Origin: an uncultured Paracoccaceae bacterium
GTDB lineage: Bacteria; Pseudomonadota; Alphaproteobacteria; Rhodobacterales; Rhodobacteraceae
Direction: 5' to 3'
NCBI GenBank assembly: GCA_947503935.1
Contig: CANNFR010000005.1
Span: 124,001 to 188,000 of the forward strand
Length of the DNA stretch: 64,000 bases
Part shown: piece after piece, positions 52,833 through 61,564 of the stretch
Numbering within the stretch: position 1 is the stretch's first letter
Layout: every line of letters begins with the position of its first letter
Translations under genes and position numbers: made by a program
Notes under the pieces: generated by a model
What the model was told of the DNA's origin: nothing
Database searches by the model: none
The model's input: the letters and a program-made list of their open reading frames with translations, nothing else

Positions 52833-52857
52833 GTTCACGAACGTTCTACGCACGTTC
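52833..52857 (-). promoter_or_regulatory. SOS box (LexA operator) upstream of lexA
   Basis: GTTC-TACGCAC-GTTC at 52843-52857 is a perfect alphaproteobacterial GTTC-N7-GTTC box. A third GTTC at 52833-52836 precedes it with a 6-base spacer, so a second, imperfect half-site is adjacent. It sits just ahead of the lexA start. Confidence 0.9.
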
Positions 52858-52945
52858 CCGTTTTGTGTCAACGCATTTGTCAAGATGGCAACGGCCTGGT
52901 CCGTAGGGCGCGCGCGCTGTGCGGCCGGAAACCTCTGCCGGCCGG

Positions 52946-53770
52946 TTATCGCCCCTTGATCTCGACGGAAAAACTGCGCCGGGCGCCAGGAGGGGGAGGC
53001 GGGAAGGGGCCTGCGTTCCGCACCACCTGCAGGGCGGCCTGATCCAGTTGTGCATTCCCGGAAGATCGCGCGATGCCCACAGCGGCCAAGGCCCCGTTTT
53101 CAGCGATGGACAGCCGGACGATGGCCGCCCCGCGCGCTGTCACACGCGGCGGTCGGACCCGCGCGATCTGGCGCAGGACGAGGCCGGGGTAACTCGATGC
53201 GGCGGCATTTGCCCGCTGGGTCGTCTGAGGCGCGGATCGCGGGGCGGCTTTTACGGCCGTGGCGTCGGGTGTGCCGTCGCTGGCGCCCCGCGTCGCTGCG
53301 CTTTCGGCATTGCCCGCAGGGCGGGACGCCAGCGCCTGCGGTGGCGCCCGGGGCCGTGGGCGGGGCGAGATATCGGGTGCGGACAGCGCCTCGGGCAGGG
53401 CCGCAAGCCTCTCTCCGGGCGCCATCGGCTGCAGTGTTTCGAGGGGCGTTGCCGCGCGCGCGGTTTCAGGCGGCAGAGGCGCCACCGGGGCAATTTGCGA
53501 AGGGACCGGTTCGACGGCGGCGGAAGGGTCCGGAGGATTGTTGGGCATCGCGTCGGGCCGCACCGGGTCCAGTTCCAGATCGGCAGGCTGCGGGGTCAGT
53601 TCACCTTGCACCATGTCGGCGAAACTGTCGCCCAGCCTGGCGACCGGCTGGGCCGCGCCGCCTGCGATTTCTGGTGCCTCCTCGGCGTGGCGAAGACTCA
53701 ACCCCGCGCCGTGGAGCGCCAGAGACAGACCAAACGCCAGCGCCGCGATCACCAGGCTTGAGCGGATCAT
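52946..53770 (-). CDS. tonB: Energy transducer TonB
   Basis: A 274-residue protein with an N-terminal membrane anchor (SSLVIAALAFGLSLALHGAG), a long Pro/Ala-rich periplasmic spacer, and the TonB C-terminal domain (about 195-270, SYPGLVLRQIARVRPPRVTARGAAIVRLSIAENG). It passes proton-motive force from ExbB/ExbD to outer-membrane receptors. It is the last gene of the exb operon beside the heme receptor, and its start overlaps the upstream exbD stop. Confidence 0.9.
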   Translation of the reverse strand: MIRSSLVIAALAFGLSLALHGAGLSLRHAEEAPEIAGGAAQPVARLGDSFADMVQGELTPQPADLELDPVRPDAMPNNPPDPSAAVEPVPSQIAPVAPLPPETARAATPLETLQPMAPGERLAALPEALSAPDISPRPRPRAPPQALASRPAGNAESAATRGASDGTPDATAVKAAPRSAPQTTQRANAAASSYPGLVLRQIARVRPPRVTARGAAIVRLSIAENGALAAVGIARSSGNAQLDQAALQVVRNAGPFPPPPPGARRSFSVEIKGR

Positions 53771-54150
53771 TTCACCCCCCGCTCGGTCACGATCATCACG
53801 CGGGCGGCCCCCGCGCGCCGCATGTCGGACGCGATCGCGACCAATGCGGTGGCGGGTAGCGCCCTGTCGGGCACAAGGCGCGCCACGAGGGTTTCTCCAG
53901 TCAGCGTGGCCACGTAGTCCTCGGCACTGTCCAACGGCTCGCCCCGGTAGAGCAGGGTGCCATCGGCGGTGATGACCAGCGCATCAGGGGCCGGGCTGCC
54001 TTGCAGAAGATGGGTGTCGATCAGCCGGACCTCTGGGGCGAGCGGCGGCGCGAGAGTGCCCGCGACCATGAAGAAGATCAGCATCAGAAAGACGATGTTG
54101 ATCAGTGCAATGGTGGGCTCGCGGTTGGCGCGTGGGCGGGCGCGACGCAT
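53767..54150 (-). CDS. Biopolymer transport protein ExbD (second copy)
   Basis: A 127-residue protein with one N-terminal membrane helix (PTIALINIVFLMLIFFMVAGTLAPP) that includes the conserved aspartate-free I-N-x-x-F pattern of the ExbD/TolR family, and a periplasmic domain of about 90 residues. The usual membrane Asp is replaced by Asn (LINIVF), which makes this copy atypical. Its start overlaps the stop of the upstream ExbD gene by one base, so both are made together. Confidence 0.85.
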   Translation of the reverse strand: MRRARPRANREPTIALINIVFLMLIFFMVAGTLAPPLAPEVRLIDTHLLQGSPAPDALVITADGTLLYRGEPLDSAEDYVATLTGETLVARLVPDRALPATALVAIASDMRRAGAARVMIVTERGVK

Positions 54151-54527
54151 CAGGCTGACCCCAGGACGATGACCGGCAGATCGGGAAACGGGGCCAGGGT
54201 GACAAGCAGATCGCTGAGCCGCTGCGCGCTGGTCCCGGCTGCAAGACTGACGACAAGCCGGGCGCCGTCCGCCCGCCCGCGCAATGTCTCGGGCAAGGTC
54301 GCAAGCTTTGCGGCCTGGCCGTTCAGCGTCAGGTCGGTTTCGCCAAGTTGCAGGAACAAGGTCTCCTGCTCGGCCGCAATGCCGCCTGCGCCACCGGCGC
54401 TGAGCTCAATCTCGGCGAACCGGGTGAAGGTCGAGGACAGCATGAAAAAGAGCAACAAGAGAAAGATGGCATCGATCAGCGACGTCATCGACAAACGGCG
54501 TTTGCGGCGCAGGGTCTTACGCGACAT
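54150..54527 (-). CDS. exbD: Biopolymer transport protein ExbD (first copy)
   Basis: I start at ATG 54527; upstream frame to 54656 is inside exbB. The 125-residue protein has the ExbD membrane helix with the proton-conducting aspartate (MTSLIDAIFLLLLFFMLSSTF) and the periplasmic domain. It overlaps exbB by 11 bp. It works with ExbB and TonB to energise outer-membrane uptake. Confidence 0.88.
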   Translation of the reverse strand: MSRKTLRRKRRLSMTSLIDAIFLLLLFFMLSSTFTRFAEIELSAGGAGGIAAEQETLFLQLGETDLTLNGQAAKLATLPETLRGRADGARLVVSLAAGTSAQRLSDLLVTLAPFPDLPVIVLGSA

Positions 54528-55161
54528 CGGCCATTCCGGCCTGCGGCGCCTCGCCGCCGGGGGCCAGGATCGTCGTGATCGCACGGTCGGCAAAGACCCG
54601 CTCTGCCTCCATCCGGCCCTCGAACCACGACAGGACCATGGCGGTCGGCATGGCAACGCCCAGCCCCACGGCGGTGGTCAGAAGCGCAACCCAGATGCCG
54701 CCCGCCAGAAGCGACGGATCGACCGCGTCGCCGGCCTGTTGCAATGCCTGAAACGCCTCGATCATGCCCAGAACAGTGCCGAACAACCCCAAAAGCGGGG
54801 CGATTTGTGCCACCGTATCAAGAAACCGCAACCCCCGCTCAAGCCGCAGGAACCGCGTCTCAGCCTCGGCACGCAGGCGGTCGGGCAGGTCCCGCGCCCC
54901 ACCGCCTGCCACCGCCAGCGCGACGACGCCTGCCAGATAGCTGCGCGCGCGGGCCAGATCACGCTGGGTCTGGGCGGCGTCGCCCCGGTCCCATGCCGCT
55001 ATCGCGGCGGCCAATGCCTGATGGCGGCCCACGCCTGCGGCCCGAAACTGCCAGATTTTGTAGAAGATCACGGCGCCCGTGACGACCGATACCGCCAGCA
55101 GCAGCGCGACGACCGGACCGCCCAGGTCGAGGACCGAGATCAGATTGGACAGATCGATCAT
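54517..55161 (-). CDS. exbB: MotA/TolQ/ExbB proton channel protein
   Basis: A 214-residue protein with three membrane helices (about 14-35, 120-145, 160-185), including the family signature IAPLLGLFGTVLGMIEAFQAL and VALLTTAVGLGVAMPTAMVLSWF. It forms the stator channel with the two ExbD subunits encoded next. It follows the small secreted gene by 3 bp. Confidence 0.9.
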   Translation of the reverse strand: MIDLSNLISVLDLGGPVVALLLAVSVVTGAVIFYKIWQFRAAGVGRHQALAAAIAAWDRGDAAQTQRDLARARSYLAGVVALAVAGGGARDLPDRLRAEAETRFLRLERGLRFLDTVAQIAPLLGLFGTVLGMIEAFQALQQAGDAVDPSLLAGGIWVALLTTAVGLGVAMPTAMVLSWFEGRMEAERVFADRAITTILAPGGEAPQAGMADVA

Positions 55162-55164
55162 GGG

Positions 55165-55587
55165 CTACCCCCTCATCTCGATCGCGACGCGGCTGGAGGT
55201 GGTCAGACCATCCCGGCAGATATCGGCCTCGGTCCCGCCGACGCGGCAGCTTTCCGCGCCGTTGATCAGAACCATGCCCAACCGGTCGCACGACACGTCG
55301 GGGATCTGGAACTGGCGCACGCGCGGCAGGCCGGCGGGCAGGTCTCCGAAATCAAAGAGCGTCATCAGGGTCACCCGCCCCTCATCCGAGAAGAGGACGG
55401 TTTCGAACACAGCCTCGTCCACCGGCGCGTCGGTGCCATTCGTGATCACGAAGGTCAGCCGGCAACTATCCCCGATCGTGTCGATGGCATTCAGTTCCAG
55501 CCCGATCTGCGCGGGCGTTTCGGCCGAGGCGCTGCCTGACCAGAGGCAAAGCGCAAGGGCGGCGGTCATGTGGCGGTAGGGCTGCAT
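55165..55587 (-). CDS. Secreted protein of unknown function in heme operon
   Basis: The start ATG 55587 has GGGGGAGG upstream and gives 140 residues. A signal peptide (MTAALALCLWSGSASA) is followed by a beta-rich domain of about 115 residues with four cysteines (DSCRLTFV, VSCDRLG, ESCRVGG, ADICRDG), likely two disulfides. It is between the heme receptor and exbB in Rhodobacterales-type heme loci, and is found with them often enough that I call it part of the uptake system, but the role is unknown. Confidence 0.8.
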   Translation of the reverse strand: MQPYRHMTAALALCLWSGSASAETPAQIGLELNAIDTIGDSCRLTFVITNGTDAPVDEAVFETVLFSDEGRVTLMTLFDFGDLPAGLPRVRQFQIPDVSCDRLGMVLINGAESCRVGGTEADICRDGLTTSSRVAIEMRG

Positions 55588-55601
55588 GTGATCCTCCCCC
55601 A

Positions 55602-57578
55602 TCAGAAGCTTTTGGCAAGCGTCAGCTTGAAATTGCGCCCTGCGGCCGGACGGGTGGACAGGCGCGGTGTGTAGGTCTTGTCGAAGAGGTTTTCGACGCC
55701 AAAGCGCACCTCGGCGCCGTCCAGTACCGCGGGTTTCCATGTTGTGCGCAGATTGTGCACGACAAACCCGGGGCTGACCGTACCGCCTTCGTCATAGCGG
55801 CGGTTGGCGACGGCCTCCCAACTCAGGTCCAGCTCTTCACCAAATCTGCGTCCGAAGGTGGCCCGTAGGCTGTCGGCAGGGTTCTCCGACCAATCGACCG
55901 TCGTGCCATCCTCGCGCAGCGCCTCACCGGTTGAGATCGTGGCGTTGAGGTCCATGTAGACGCCGTTTTCCAGGGTATAGGCGGCCTCAAGCTCCAACCC
56001 CCGGCGATCGACCTCGATCACTCCGGTGCCGGGCGACATGCTGCCATAGGATGTCGCGTCCCAGAGGCGGGTGTCATAGGCCACGGCCTTGAGGGCCAGG
56101 CTGTCACCGCCGGTGAACACATCAAGCGCGTCGTAAGAAACACCCAGTTCAAGCGTGCGTGCTTTTTCGCTTTGCTCCATCAGATCCGGATTGCCCAGAT
56201 CGTCGATGATCGGCAGGTTCTCGGTATAGGCGGCACTTCCGAAAACCGCCCAGCCGCCTTGGAAGGCGTAGCGCACGGACAGACCGCCCATCAGGGCGGA
56301 ATTGTCAAACTCTCCGTCATTGGGGGCGGTCGATCCCTCGATATCCGATGTCTCAAACCGGATGGCGGGGGTGATCGTCCAGGCCTGCCCGAGGGCCATC
56401 TCGTTCACCGCATAGACGGCCACCCTGTTATCGGTGCCGCCGGGGGCCGCAAAAGCGTCAAGGCGGTCGCGGCGGATGAATTCAATCCCGGTCCTCAAGC
56501 TGTGCTCGATCGCGCCGGTTTGAAACAGGGCCGTGTTGCGAAAGCGAAGCGTCGTCGTTTCATAGCGGTGGTCCGCGTCCAAAAGCGGCGAGCCGGGGGT
56601 GATCGGATCGTTCGTGACCTCTTCGTCGGCATATGCCAGTTCGACTGTCAGATCGATCAGGTCGTTTCCCACGGGGTTGTAATTGTACCGCAACGTCGCT
56701 GTCCGGTTCTGAATGAAGCGATCGACATTGCCGAAATCGGCCAGACCGAAGCTGTCATACGGCACGTCACGCTGATCCGATTGCGTGTCGGTCAGGCTGA
56801 ATGTCAGCGACTGATCGCGATTGTTGCCAAAGGTATAGCGGGCTTTCAGAAGCCATGACGGGTCATCCAGATCGCCAGCGGCGGGATTGATCGGATTGCC
56901 ATCGCCATCGTCTTGCGTGTCCAGCGTGCGGCGGGTGTAATTGGCAAGAAACTCAAGGTTCTCCGAGGGCTGCCAGGCCAGAATGGTCGAACTGGTGATG
57001 CCTTCGCCGTTTGAGCTGAACTCAAGGGTCTGGCGCCCGGCGAACCCGACCTCTCCGCCGGTGAAATCGGCCGCATCCTTCGTCTCAAGGCGCACTACGC
57101 CGCCCACAACGCCCGAGCCGTATTCGAAACTGCCCACCGTGCCGCGCAGCACCTCGACCTCGCGGTAGAGAAACGGATCGGTGAACAGCTGGGTGCCGAT
57201 CCGGTAAAGCTCCTCGCTACCCTTGGTGGCCCCGTCGATCTGGATCAGGATCTTCTGGTCGGTGCCGAAAGTGCCGTTCGCACCGAACCCCCGCAGGTTG
57301 ATCCCCGATCCGGCTGCCGTCGCCCCGTTGACCAGCGTCACGCCGGGGACCGTATCGATCAGTTCGGCGACGGTTCCGGCCTGCCGGTCTTCGATTTCAT
57401 CCTGATCGACGATGGTTTGCGGTGTTGCGGTGTCGGTTTGAACCTCGCGCTTGCTTTCGCCCAGAAAGATCGTGCCGAGGAAATCGTCTTCTTGCGTCTG
57501 GGCCTGCACCGCGCCGGTCCAGCCGCACACAAAGCACACGGCGCCCGTGCGCACCATATCAAGGCGTCTTGCCACCAT
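55602..57578 (-). CDS. hmuR: TonB-dependent heme/hemoglobin receptor
   Basis: A 658-residue outer-membrane receptor. The signal peptide ends near TGAVQAQ; the TonB box region is ESKREVQTDTATPQ, then the plug domain (ELIDTVPGVTLVNGATAAGSGINLRGFGANGTFGTDQKILIQIDG) and a 22-strand beta-barrel ending in the typical C-terminal Phe (NFKLTLAKSF). It matches the hemoglobin/transferrin/lactoferrin receptor family, which pulls heme or heme-protein across the outer membrane. ATG 57578 has an AGGGGA site. The divergent hmuSTUV genes process and import the cargo. Confidence 0.9.
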   Translation of the reverse strand: MVARRLDMVRTGAVCFVCGWTGAVQAQTQEDDFLGTIFLGESKREVQTDTATPQTIVDQDEIEDRQAGTVAELIDTVPGVTLVNGATAAGSGINLRGFGANGTFGTDQKILIQIDGATKGSEELYRIGTQLFTDPFLYREVEVLRGTVGSFEYGSGVVGGVVRLETKDAADFTGGEVGFAGRQTLEFSSNGEGITSSTILAWQPSENLEFLANYTRRTLDTQDDGDGNPINPAAGDLDDPSWLLKARYTFGNNRDQSLTFSLTDTQSDQRDVPYDSFGLADFGNVDRFIQNRTATLRYNYNPVGNDLIDLTVELAYADEEVTNDPITPGSPLLDADHRYETTTLRFRNTALFQTGAIEHSLRTGIEFIRRDRLDAFAAPGGTDNRVAVYAVNEMALGQAWTITPAIRFETSDIEGSTAPNDGEFDNSALMGGLSVRYAFQGGWAVFGSAAYTENLPIIDDLGNPDLMEQSEKARTLELGVSYDALDVFTGGDSLALKAVAYDTRLWDATSYGSMSPGTGVIEVDRRGLELEAAYTLENGVYMDLNATISTGEALREDGTTVDWSENPADSLRATFGRRFGEELDLSWEAVANRRYDEGGTVSPGFVVHNLRTTWKPAVLDGAEVRFGVENLFDKTYTPRLSTRPAAGRNFKLTLAKSF

Positions 57579-57673
57579 TTCGTTCCCCTATTTTCAGCTT
57601 TGCTGAACCCGGGCTTGCGAAAGGCTGGCGCGGTTTGTCGTGATATTGATTTTTGATCGTCGCAATCGACGCA

Positions 57674-57708
57674 TTGATTTTGTAGCGAATCCCTACTAAA
57701 ACTGTCAA
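57674..57708. promoter_or_regulatory. Divergent hmuR/hmuS promoters over an operator-like dyad
   Basis: On the minus strand TTGACA (57703-57708) and TACAAA (57679-57684) with an 18-bp spacer point to hmuR. On the plus strand TTGATT (57674-57679) and TAAAAC (57697-57702) with a 17-bp spacer point to hmuS. Between and over them lies an imperfect dyad (ATTTTGTAG, 7 bases, CTACTAAAA, 57677-57701). A repressor here would shut off both halves of the heme locus, most simply an iron regulator. Confidence 0.6.
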
Positions 57709-57806
57709 CAATGATTTGGGCAGCCGTCGCCCAACACGAAGCCACGCCTGCCAAGCAGGGCGCAGCCACTCCCCCGAAAACCAAATGACTGTCAGAAGGG
57801 AACGCC

Positions 57807-58859
57807 ATGAGTGTGCAGGCCGTCCTTGCCCCGTCCGATATCCGCGCCTATCGCGCAGATCGCATCAAGATGCGTGAACGCGATCTGGCCGAGGCGCTGT
57901 CAATCTCCGAAGCGCAGCTGGTCGCCGCCCATAGCGGGCATGGTGTGACGCATATTCCGGCCCATCCCGATCAGGTGATGGAGATCGCCCAGACCCTGGG
58001 CGAGGTGATGGCGCTGACGCGCAACCTGTCCTGTGTGCACGAAAAGGTGGGCGTCTACGACAATTATCATTCCGGCGCGCATGCCACGATGATCCTGAAC
58101 GAAGAGATCGACCTGCGTATGTTCCCGCGCCACTGGCGCCACGCCTTCATGGTCGAGAAAGAGACCGAGGCCGGACTGCGGCGCAGCCTGCAGGTTTTCG
58201 ATGCAGCTGGCGACGCGGTGCACAAGATTTTCCTGCGCGATGCCTCGAACTTGGCGGCCTGGGATACGGCCAAGGCGCGTGTCGCGCTTGCGGCCCAGCC
58301 CGACCGTATCGAGGTTGCCGCCCGCGCGCCGGTCGAGGCACCCAAGGCCGACCCGTCCAAGGCCGATCTTCTGCGCGCCGAATGGAAGAAGATGACCGAC
58401 ACGCATCAATTCCTGCGCCTTTGCTCGAAGCTCAAGATGAACCGTCTGGGGGCCTACCGGATCGCCGGTGCCCCCTTCGTGCGTCCGCTGGCCCCTGCCG
58501 CCGTCGATACGATGCTGCACAAGCTGGCGGCAGAGGGCACGCCGGTGATGATCTTCGTCGGCAATCCCGGCTGCATCCAGATCCATAGCGGCCCGGTGAA
58601 AACGCTGAAACCCATGGGGCCCTGGCAGAATGTGATGGATCCGGGCTTCAATCTGCATCTGAGGCTTGATCACGTGGCCGAGGTCTGGGCGGTCGACAAG
58701 CCGACACAGCGGGGGCCTGCGCTGTCGGTCGAGGCCTTCGACGCCGAGGGTGGCCTCATCTTTCAGATCTTCGGGATCGGCAAGGACGGCATGGACAGCC
58801 GCCCTGACTGGCGCCGCCTTGTCGAGGCCCTGCCCGAAGCGGAGGACGCCCGATGCTGA
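57807..58859 (+). CDS. hmuS: Hemin-degrading/heme-trafficking factor HmuS
   Basis: A 350-residue cytoplasmic protein with the two-domain HemS/HmuS repeat: one domain about 45-175 and a second about 215-345, each with a similar HEKVGVYDNYHSG / RPLAPAAVDTMLHKLAAEG-type core. It receives heme from the inner-membrane transporter and either stores it or takes part in its breakdown. AAGGG precedes ATG 57807. The hmuT start overlaps its stop. Confidence 0.92.
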   Translation: MSVQAVLAPSDIRAYRADRIKMRERDLAEALSISEAQLVAAHSGHGVTHIPAHPDQVMEIAQTLGEVMALTRNLSCVHEKVGVYDNYHSGAHATMILNEEIDLRMFPRHWRHAFMVEKETEAGLRRSLQVFDAAGDAVHKIFLRDASNLAAWDTAKARVALAAQPDRIEVAARAPVEAPKADPSKADLLRAEWKKMTDTHQFLRLCSKLKMNRLGAYRIAGAPFVRPLAPAAVDTMLHKLAAEGTPVMIFVGNPGCIQIHSGPVKTLKPMGPWQNVMDPGFNLHLRLDHVAEVWAVDKPTQRGPALSVEAFDAEGGLIFQIFGIGKDGMDSRPDWRRLVEALPEAEDARC

Positions 58860-59698
58860 CCCGCCGCACCTTTGGTTTAGCCGTCACTACCGCCTGTCTG
58901 GCCCCGGCTTTGGGACGGGCGGCGCCCTCGCGCGTTCTGTCGATCGGCGGGGCGGTGACCGAAACCGTCTATGCGCTGGGCGAGGGGCACCGCCTGGTCG
59001 CGCGCGATACCACATCGACCTTCCCCGCCGAGGCCAATGACCTGCCCGATGTGGGATATGCCCGGGCCCTGGCCCCGGAAGGCGTGCTGAGTGTGAACCC
59101 CGAACTGATCCTGGCCGAAGAAGGCGCGGGCCCCGCCGAGACCATCGACATCCTGCGCGCGGCCGCCATCCCGTTTGTCATCGCGCCGGACGGCTATACC
59201 GGGGCGGGCGTGGCCGAAAAGATCCGCGTTGTCGGCGATGCGCTGGGCGTGCCCGACCGGGCCGAGGCGCTGGCCGCGACCGTGACAGAGGACATCGCGG
59301 CAGCGCAGGCGCTGGCTCCTGAAACGGGCCGTAAGCGGGTTCTGTTCGTGCTTTCAACGCAAGGCGGGCGCATCCTGGCCTCTGGCACCGATACGGCGGC
59401 CGACGGGATGATCGCCTTGGCAGGGGGCACCAACGCCATTACCGGCTTTACGGGCTACAAGCAGTTGAGCGACGAGGCCGTGGCCGCCGCCGCGCCCGAT
59501 GTCATCTTGATGATGGACCGGGGCGGCGATCACGGCGCGCCTGACGAGGTTCTGCTGCGGATGCCCGCGATCCTTCCGACACCGGCCGCGCGCGACGGGG
59601 CTGTGATCCGAATGAACGGTCTTTACCTGTTGGGGTTCGGGCCGCGGACCGGGCAGGCGGTGCGCGATCTGAACGCGGCGCTTTACCAACAGACCTGA
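58853..59698 (+). CDS. hmuT: Heme ABC transporter substrate-binding protein HmuT
   Basis: The 281-residue protein starts with a twin-arginine-like signal (LTRRTFGLAVTTACLAPALGRA) and has the two-lobed cobalamin/heme-binding fold (RVLSIGGAVTETVYALGEG, and VLSVNPELILAEEGAGP). It carries heme in the periplasm to HmuUV. It overlaps hmuS by 7 bp and hmuU by one base. Confidence 0.92.
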   Translation: MLTRRTFGLAVTTACLAPALGRAAPSRVLSIGGAVTETVYALGEGHRLVARDTTSTFPAEANDLPDVGYARALAPEGVLSVNPELILAEEGAGPAETIDILRAAAIPFVIAPDGYTGAGVAEKIRVVGDALGVPDRAEALAATVTEDIAAAQALAPETGRKRVLFVLSTQGGRILASGTDTAADGMIALAGGTNAITGFTGYKQLSDEAVAAAAPDVILMMDRGGDHGAPDEVLLRMPAILPTPAARDGAVIRMNGLYLLGFGPRTGQAVRDLNAALYQQT

Positions 59699-60753
59699 TG
59701 GTTGCAATCTCCGATACGGGGCCGCGCCGCGACCGGCGCCAGACGGCCCGCGCGGCGCATTTCTGGCTGCTGATCCTTCTGGCACTCAGCATGGTCGCCA
59801 GCCTGGCTATCGGGGCGTCGGGCGTCTCGCTTTGGGCTGTGCTGGGCAAGCTTGCCACCGCGCAGCCCCTTGATCTGGCTGAACATGTGGTGTTGTTCGA
59901 CATCCGCCTGCCGCGTCTGCTGACGGGCATCGTTGTCGGCGCGGCGCTGGCGGTGTCTGGGGCGCTGATGCAAGGCCTTTTCCGCAATCCGCTGGCCGAC
60001 CCCGGCATCGTCGGCGTCAGCGCGGGCGCGGGGCTGGGCGCGGTGGTGGCGATCGTGCTGGGCCCGGTTCTGCCGATCGCCGTGCTTGGGGCTGCCCTGT
60101 TGCCGCTGGCCGCGTTCATCGGCGCCTGGGCCTCGATGCTGATCCTCTACCGCGTGGCCACGCGGGCCGGGCGCACATCGGTGGCCACCATGCTGCTGGC
60201 GGGGATTGCGCTGGCCGCGCTGGCAGGGGCTGCCTCTGGCCTTCTGGTCTATCACGCGGATGACGATCAGCTGCGCGATCTGACTTTTTGGCAACTCGGC
60301 TCGCTGACCGGGGCGTCCTGGGCCAAGATGGCGATTGCGGGGCCGGTTATTCTAGGCGCCCTTCTGATTGCGCTGACATTGGGGCGCGGGTTGAACGGCC
60401 TGGCCCTGGGCGAGGCCGCCGCCCATCACATCGGCATCCCGGTGCAGCGCACCAAGACCACCGCCATCCTCTGCGTCGCCGCCGCCACCGGGGCGGCGGT
60501 GGCGATTTCGGGCGGCATCGGGTTCATCGGCATCGTGGTGCCGCATCTTCTGCGGCTTGCCACCGGCCCCGATCATCGCATGCTTCTTCTGAACTCGGCG
60601 CTGCTGGGGGCCAGCCTGCTGCTTTTGGCCGATGTGATCAGCCGCGTTGTGATCGCGCCTGCCGAACTGCCCATCGGTATCGTCACCGCGGTACTGGGGG
60701 CGCCTGTCTTCATCTGGATCCTCCTCAGGCAGCGCGGCGTGGTGGATCTGTGA
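59698..60753 (+). CDS. hmuU: Heme ABC transporter permease HmuU (FecCD family)
   Basis: A 351-residue inner-membrane protein with about nine to ten helices and the FecCD motif RLPRLLTGIVVGAALAVSGALMQGLFRNPLADPGIVGVSAG. The late GGIGFIGIVVPHLLRL helix is the cytoplasmic coupling region to HmuV. The start overlaps the hmuT stop (TGATG), and the stop overlaps the hmuV start. Confidence 0.95.
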   Translation: MVAISDTGPRRDRRQTARAAHFWLLILLALSMVASLAIGASGVSLWAVLGKLATAQPLDLAEHVVLFDIRLPRLLTGIVVGAALAVSGALMQGLFRNPLADPGIVGVSAGAGLGAVVAIVLGPVLPIAVLGAALLPLAAFIGAWASMLILYRVATRAGRTSVATMLLAGIALAALAGAASGLLVYHADDDQLRDLTFWQLGSLTGASWAKMAIAGPVILGALLIALTLGRGLNGLALGEAAAHHIGIPVQRTKTTAILCVAAATGAAVAISGGIGFIGIVVPHLLRLATGPDHRMLLLNSALLGASLLLLADVISRVVIAPAELPIGIVTAVLGAPVFIWILLRQRGVVDL

Positions 60754-61526
60754 ACCTGTCCGCCCGGAACATCACGGTCTCGCTGGGCCGCAAAACCGTT
60801 CTGCACGATGTCGATATCGATGTGCGGGCCGGTCAGGTCAGCGCGATTGTCGGCCCCAACGGGTCGGGCAAGACGACGCTTTTGCGCGCGATCTGCGGGG
60901 ATGTGGCGCATGAGGGCCAGGTCCTGCTGAACGGGCGCGATGTGGGCACCCTGAAACCCTGGGAGCTGGCGGCGATGCGGGCGGTGCTGCCGCAGGCCTC
61001 GACCCTTGCTTTCCCGTTCCAGGTGATCGAAATCGTCCGACTTGGGCTGCAATCGAGCAGCGAGGCCGAGAGTGATGAGATTGCCCATGCCGCGTTGTCC
61101 CGCGTGGGGCTCGGTGGTTATGGCTATCGCTTTTATCAGGAATTGTCCGGGGGCGAACAGCAGCGCGCGCAATTGGCCCGCGCGCTTTGCCAGGTCTGGC
61201 ACCCGGTGTCAGGTGGTCAGCCGCGTTGGCTGCTCTTGGATGAACCGGTCTCAAGCCTGGACATCGCGCACCAATTGCAAGTGATGGAGATCGTTCGCGA
61301 TTTTGCCGCGGCGGGCGGTGGGGTTCTGGCGGTGATGCATGATCTGAACCTGACCGCCCGGTTTGCCGATGCCCTTATCTTGGTGAAGAGTGGTCGAATT
61401 TTGTCGCAGGGCGCGCTGAGCCACGTTCTGACCGATGAAAACCTGTCCCATGCCTACGGCTATCAATTGCGCGCCAATCAACCGCCGCGCGATGGCGGCT
61501 GGTTCCTTCTGCCGCAGACAATCTGA
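60750..61526 (+). CDS. hmuV: Heme ABC transporter ATP-binding protein HmuV
   Basis: The start is GTG 60750, overlapping the hmuU stop (GTGA). The 258-residue ATPase has Walker A GPNGSGKTT, signature LSGGEQQRAQLARAL, Walker B LLLDEPVSSLD and the switch histidine in AVMHDLNLTA. It powers heme import through HmuU. The insertion WHPVSGGQPRW before Walker B is typical of HmuV proteins. Confidence 0.94.
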   Translation: MNLSARNITVSLGRKTVLHDVDIDVRAGQVSAIVGPNGSGKTTLLRAICGDVAHEGQVLLNGRDVGTLKPWELAAMRAVLPQASTLAFPFQVIEIVRLGLQSSSEAESDEIAHAALSRVGLGGYGYRFYQELSGGEQQRAQLARALCQVWHPVSGGQPRWLLLDEPVSSLDIAHQLQVMEIVRDFAAAGGGVLAVMHDLNLTARFADALILVKSGRILSQGALSHVLTDENLSHAYGYQLRANQPPRDGGWFLLPQTI

Positions 61527-61564
61527 TCTGCGACGGACGAGCGCCCGCAGGGCGATCCTGGCTG

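Noticed and set aside
61542-61554. CGCCC-GCA-GGGCG hairpin between hmuV and moeA as a terminator
   Set aside because: The 5-bp stem with a 3-base loop has no T-tract on either strand; such hairpins are frequent in this GC range.
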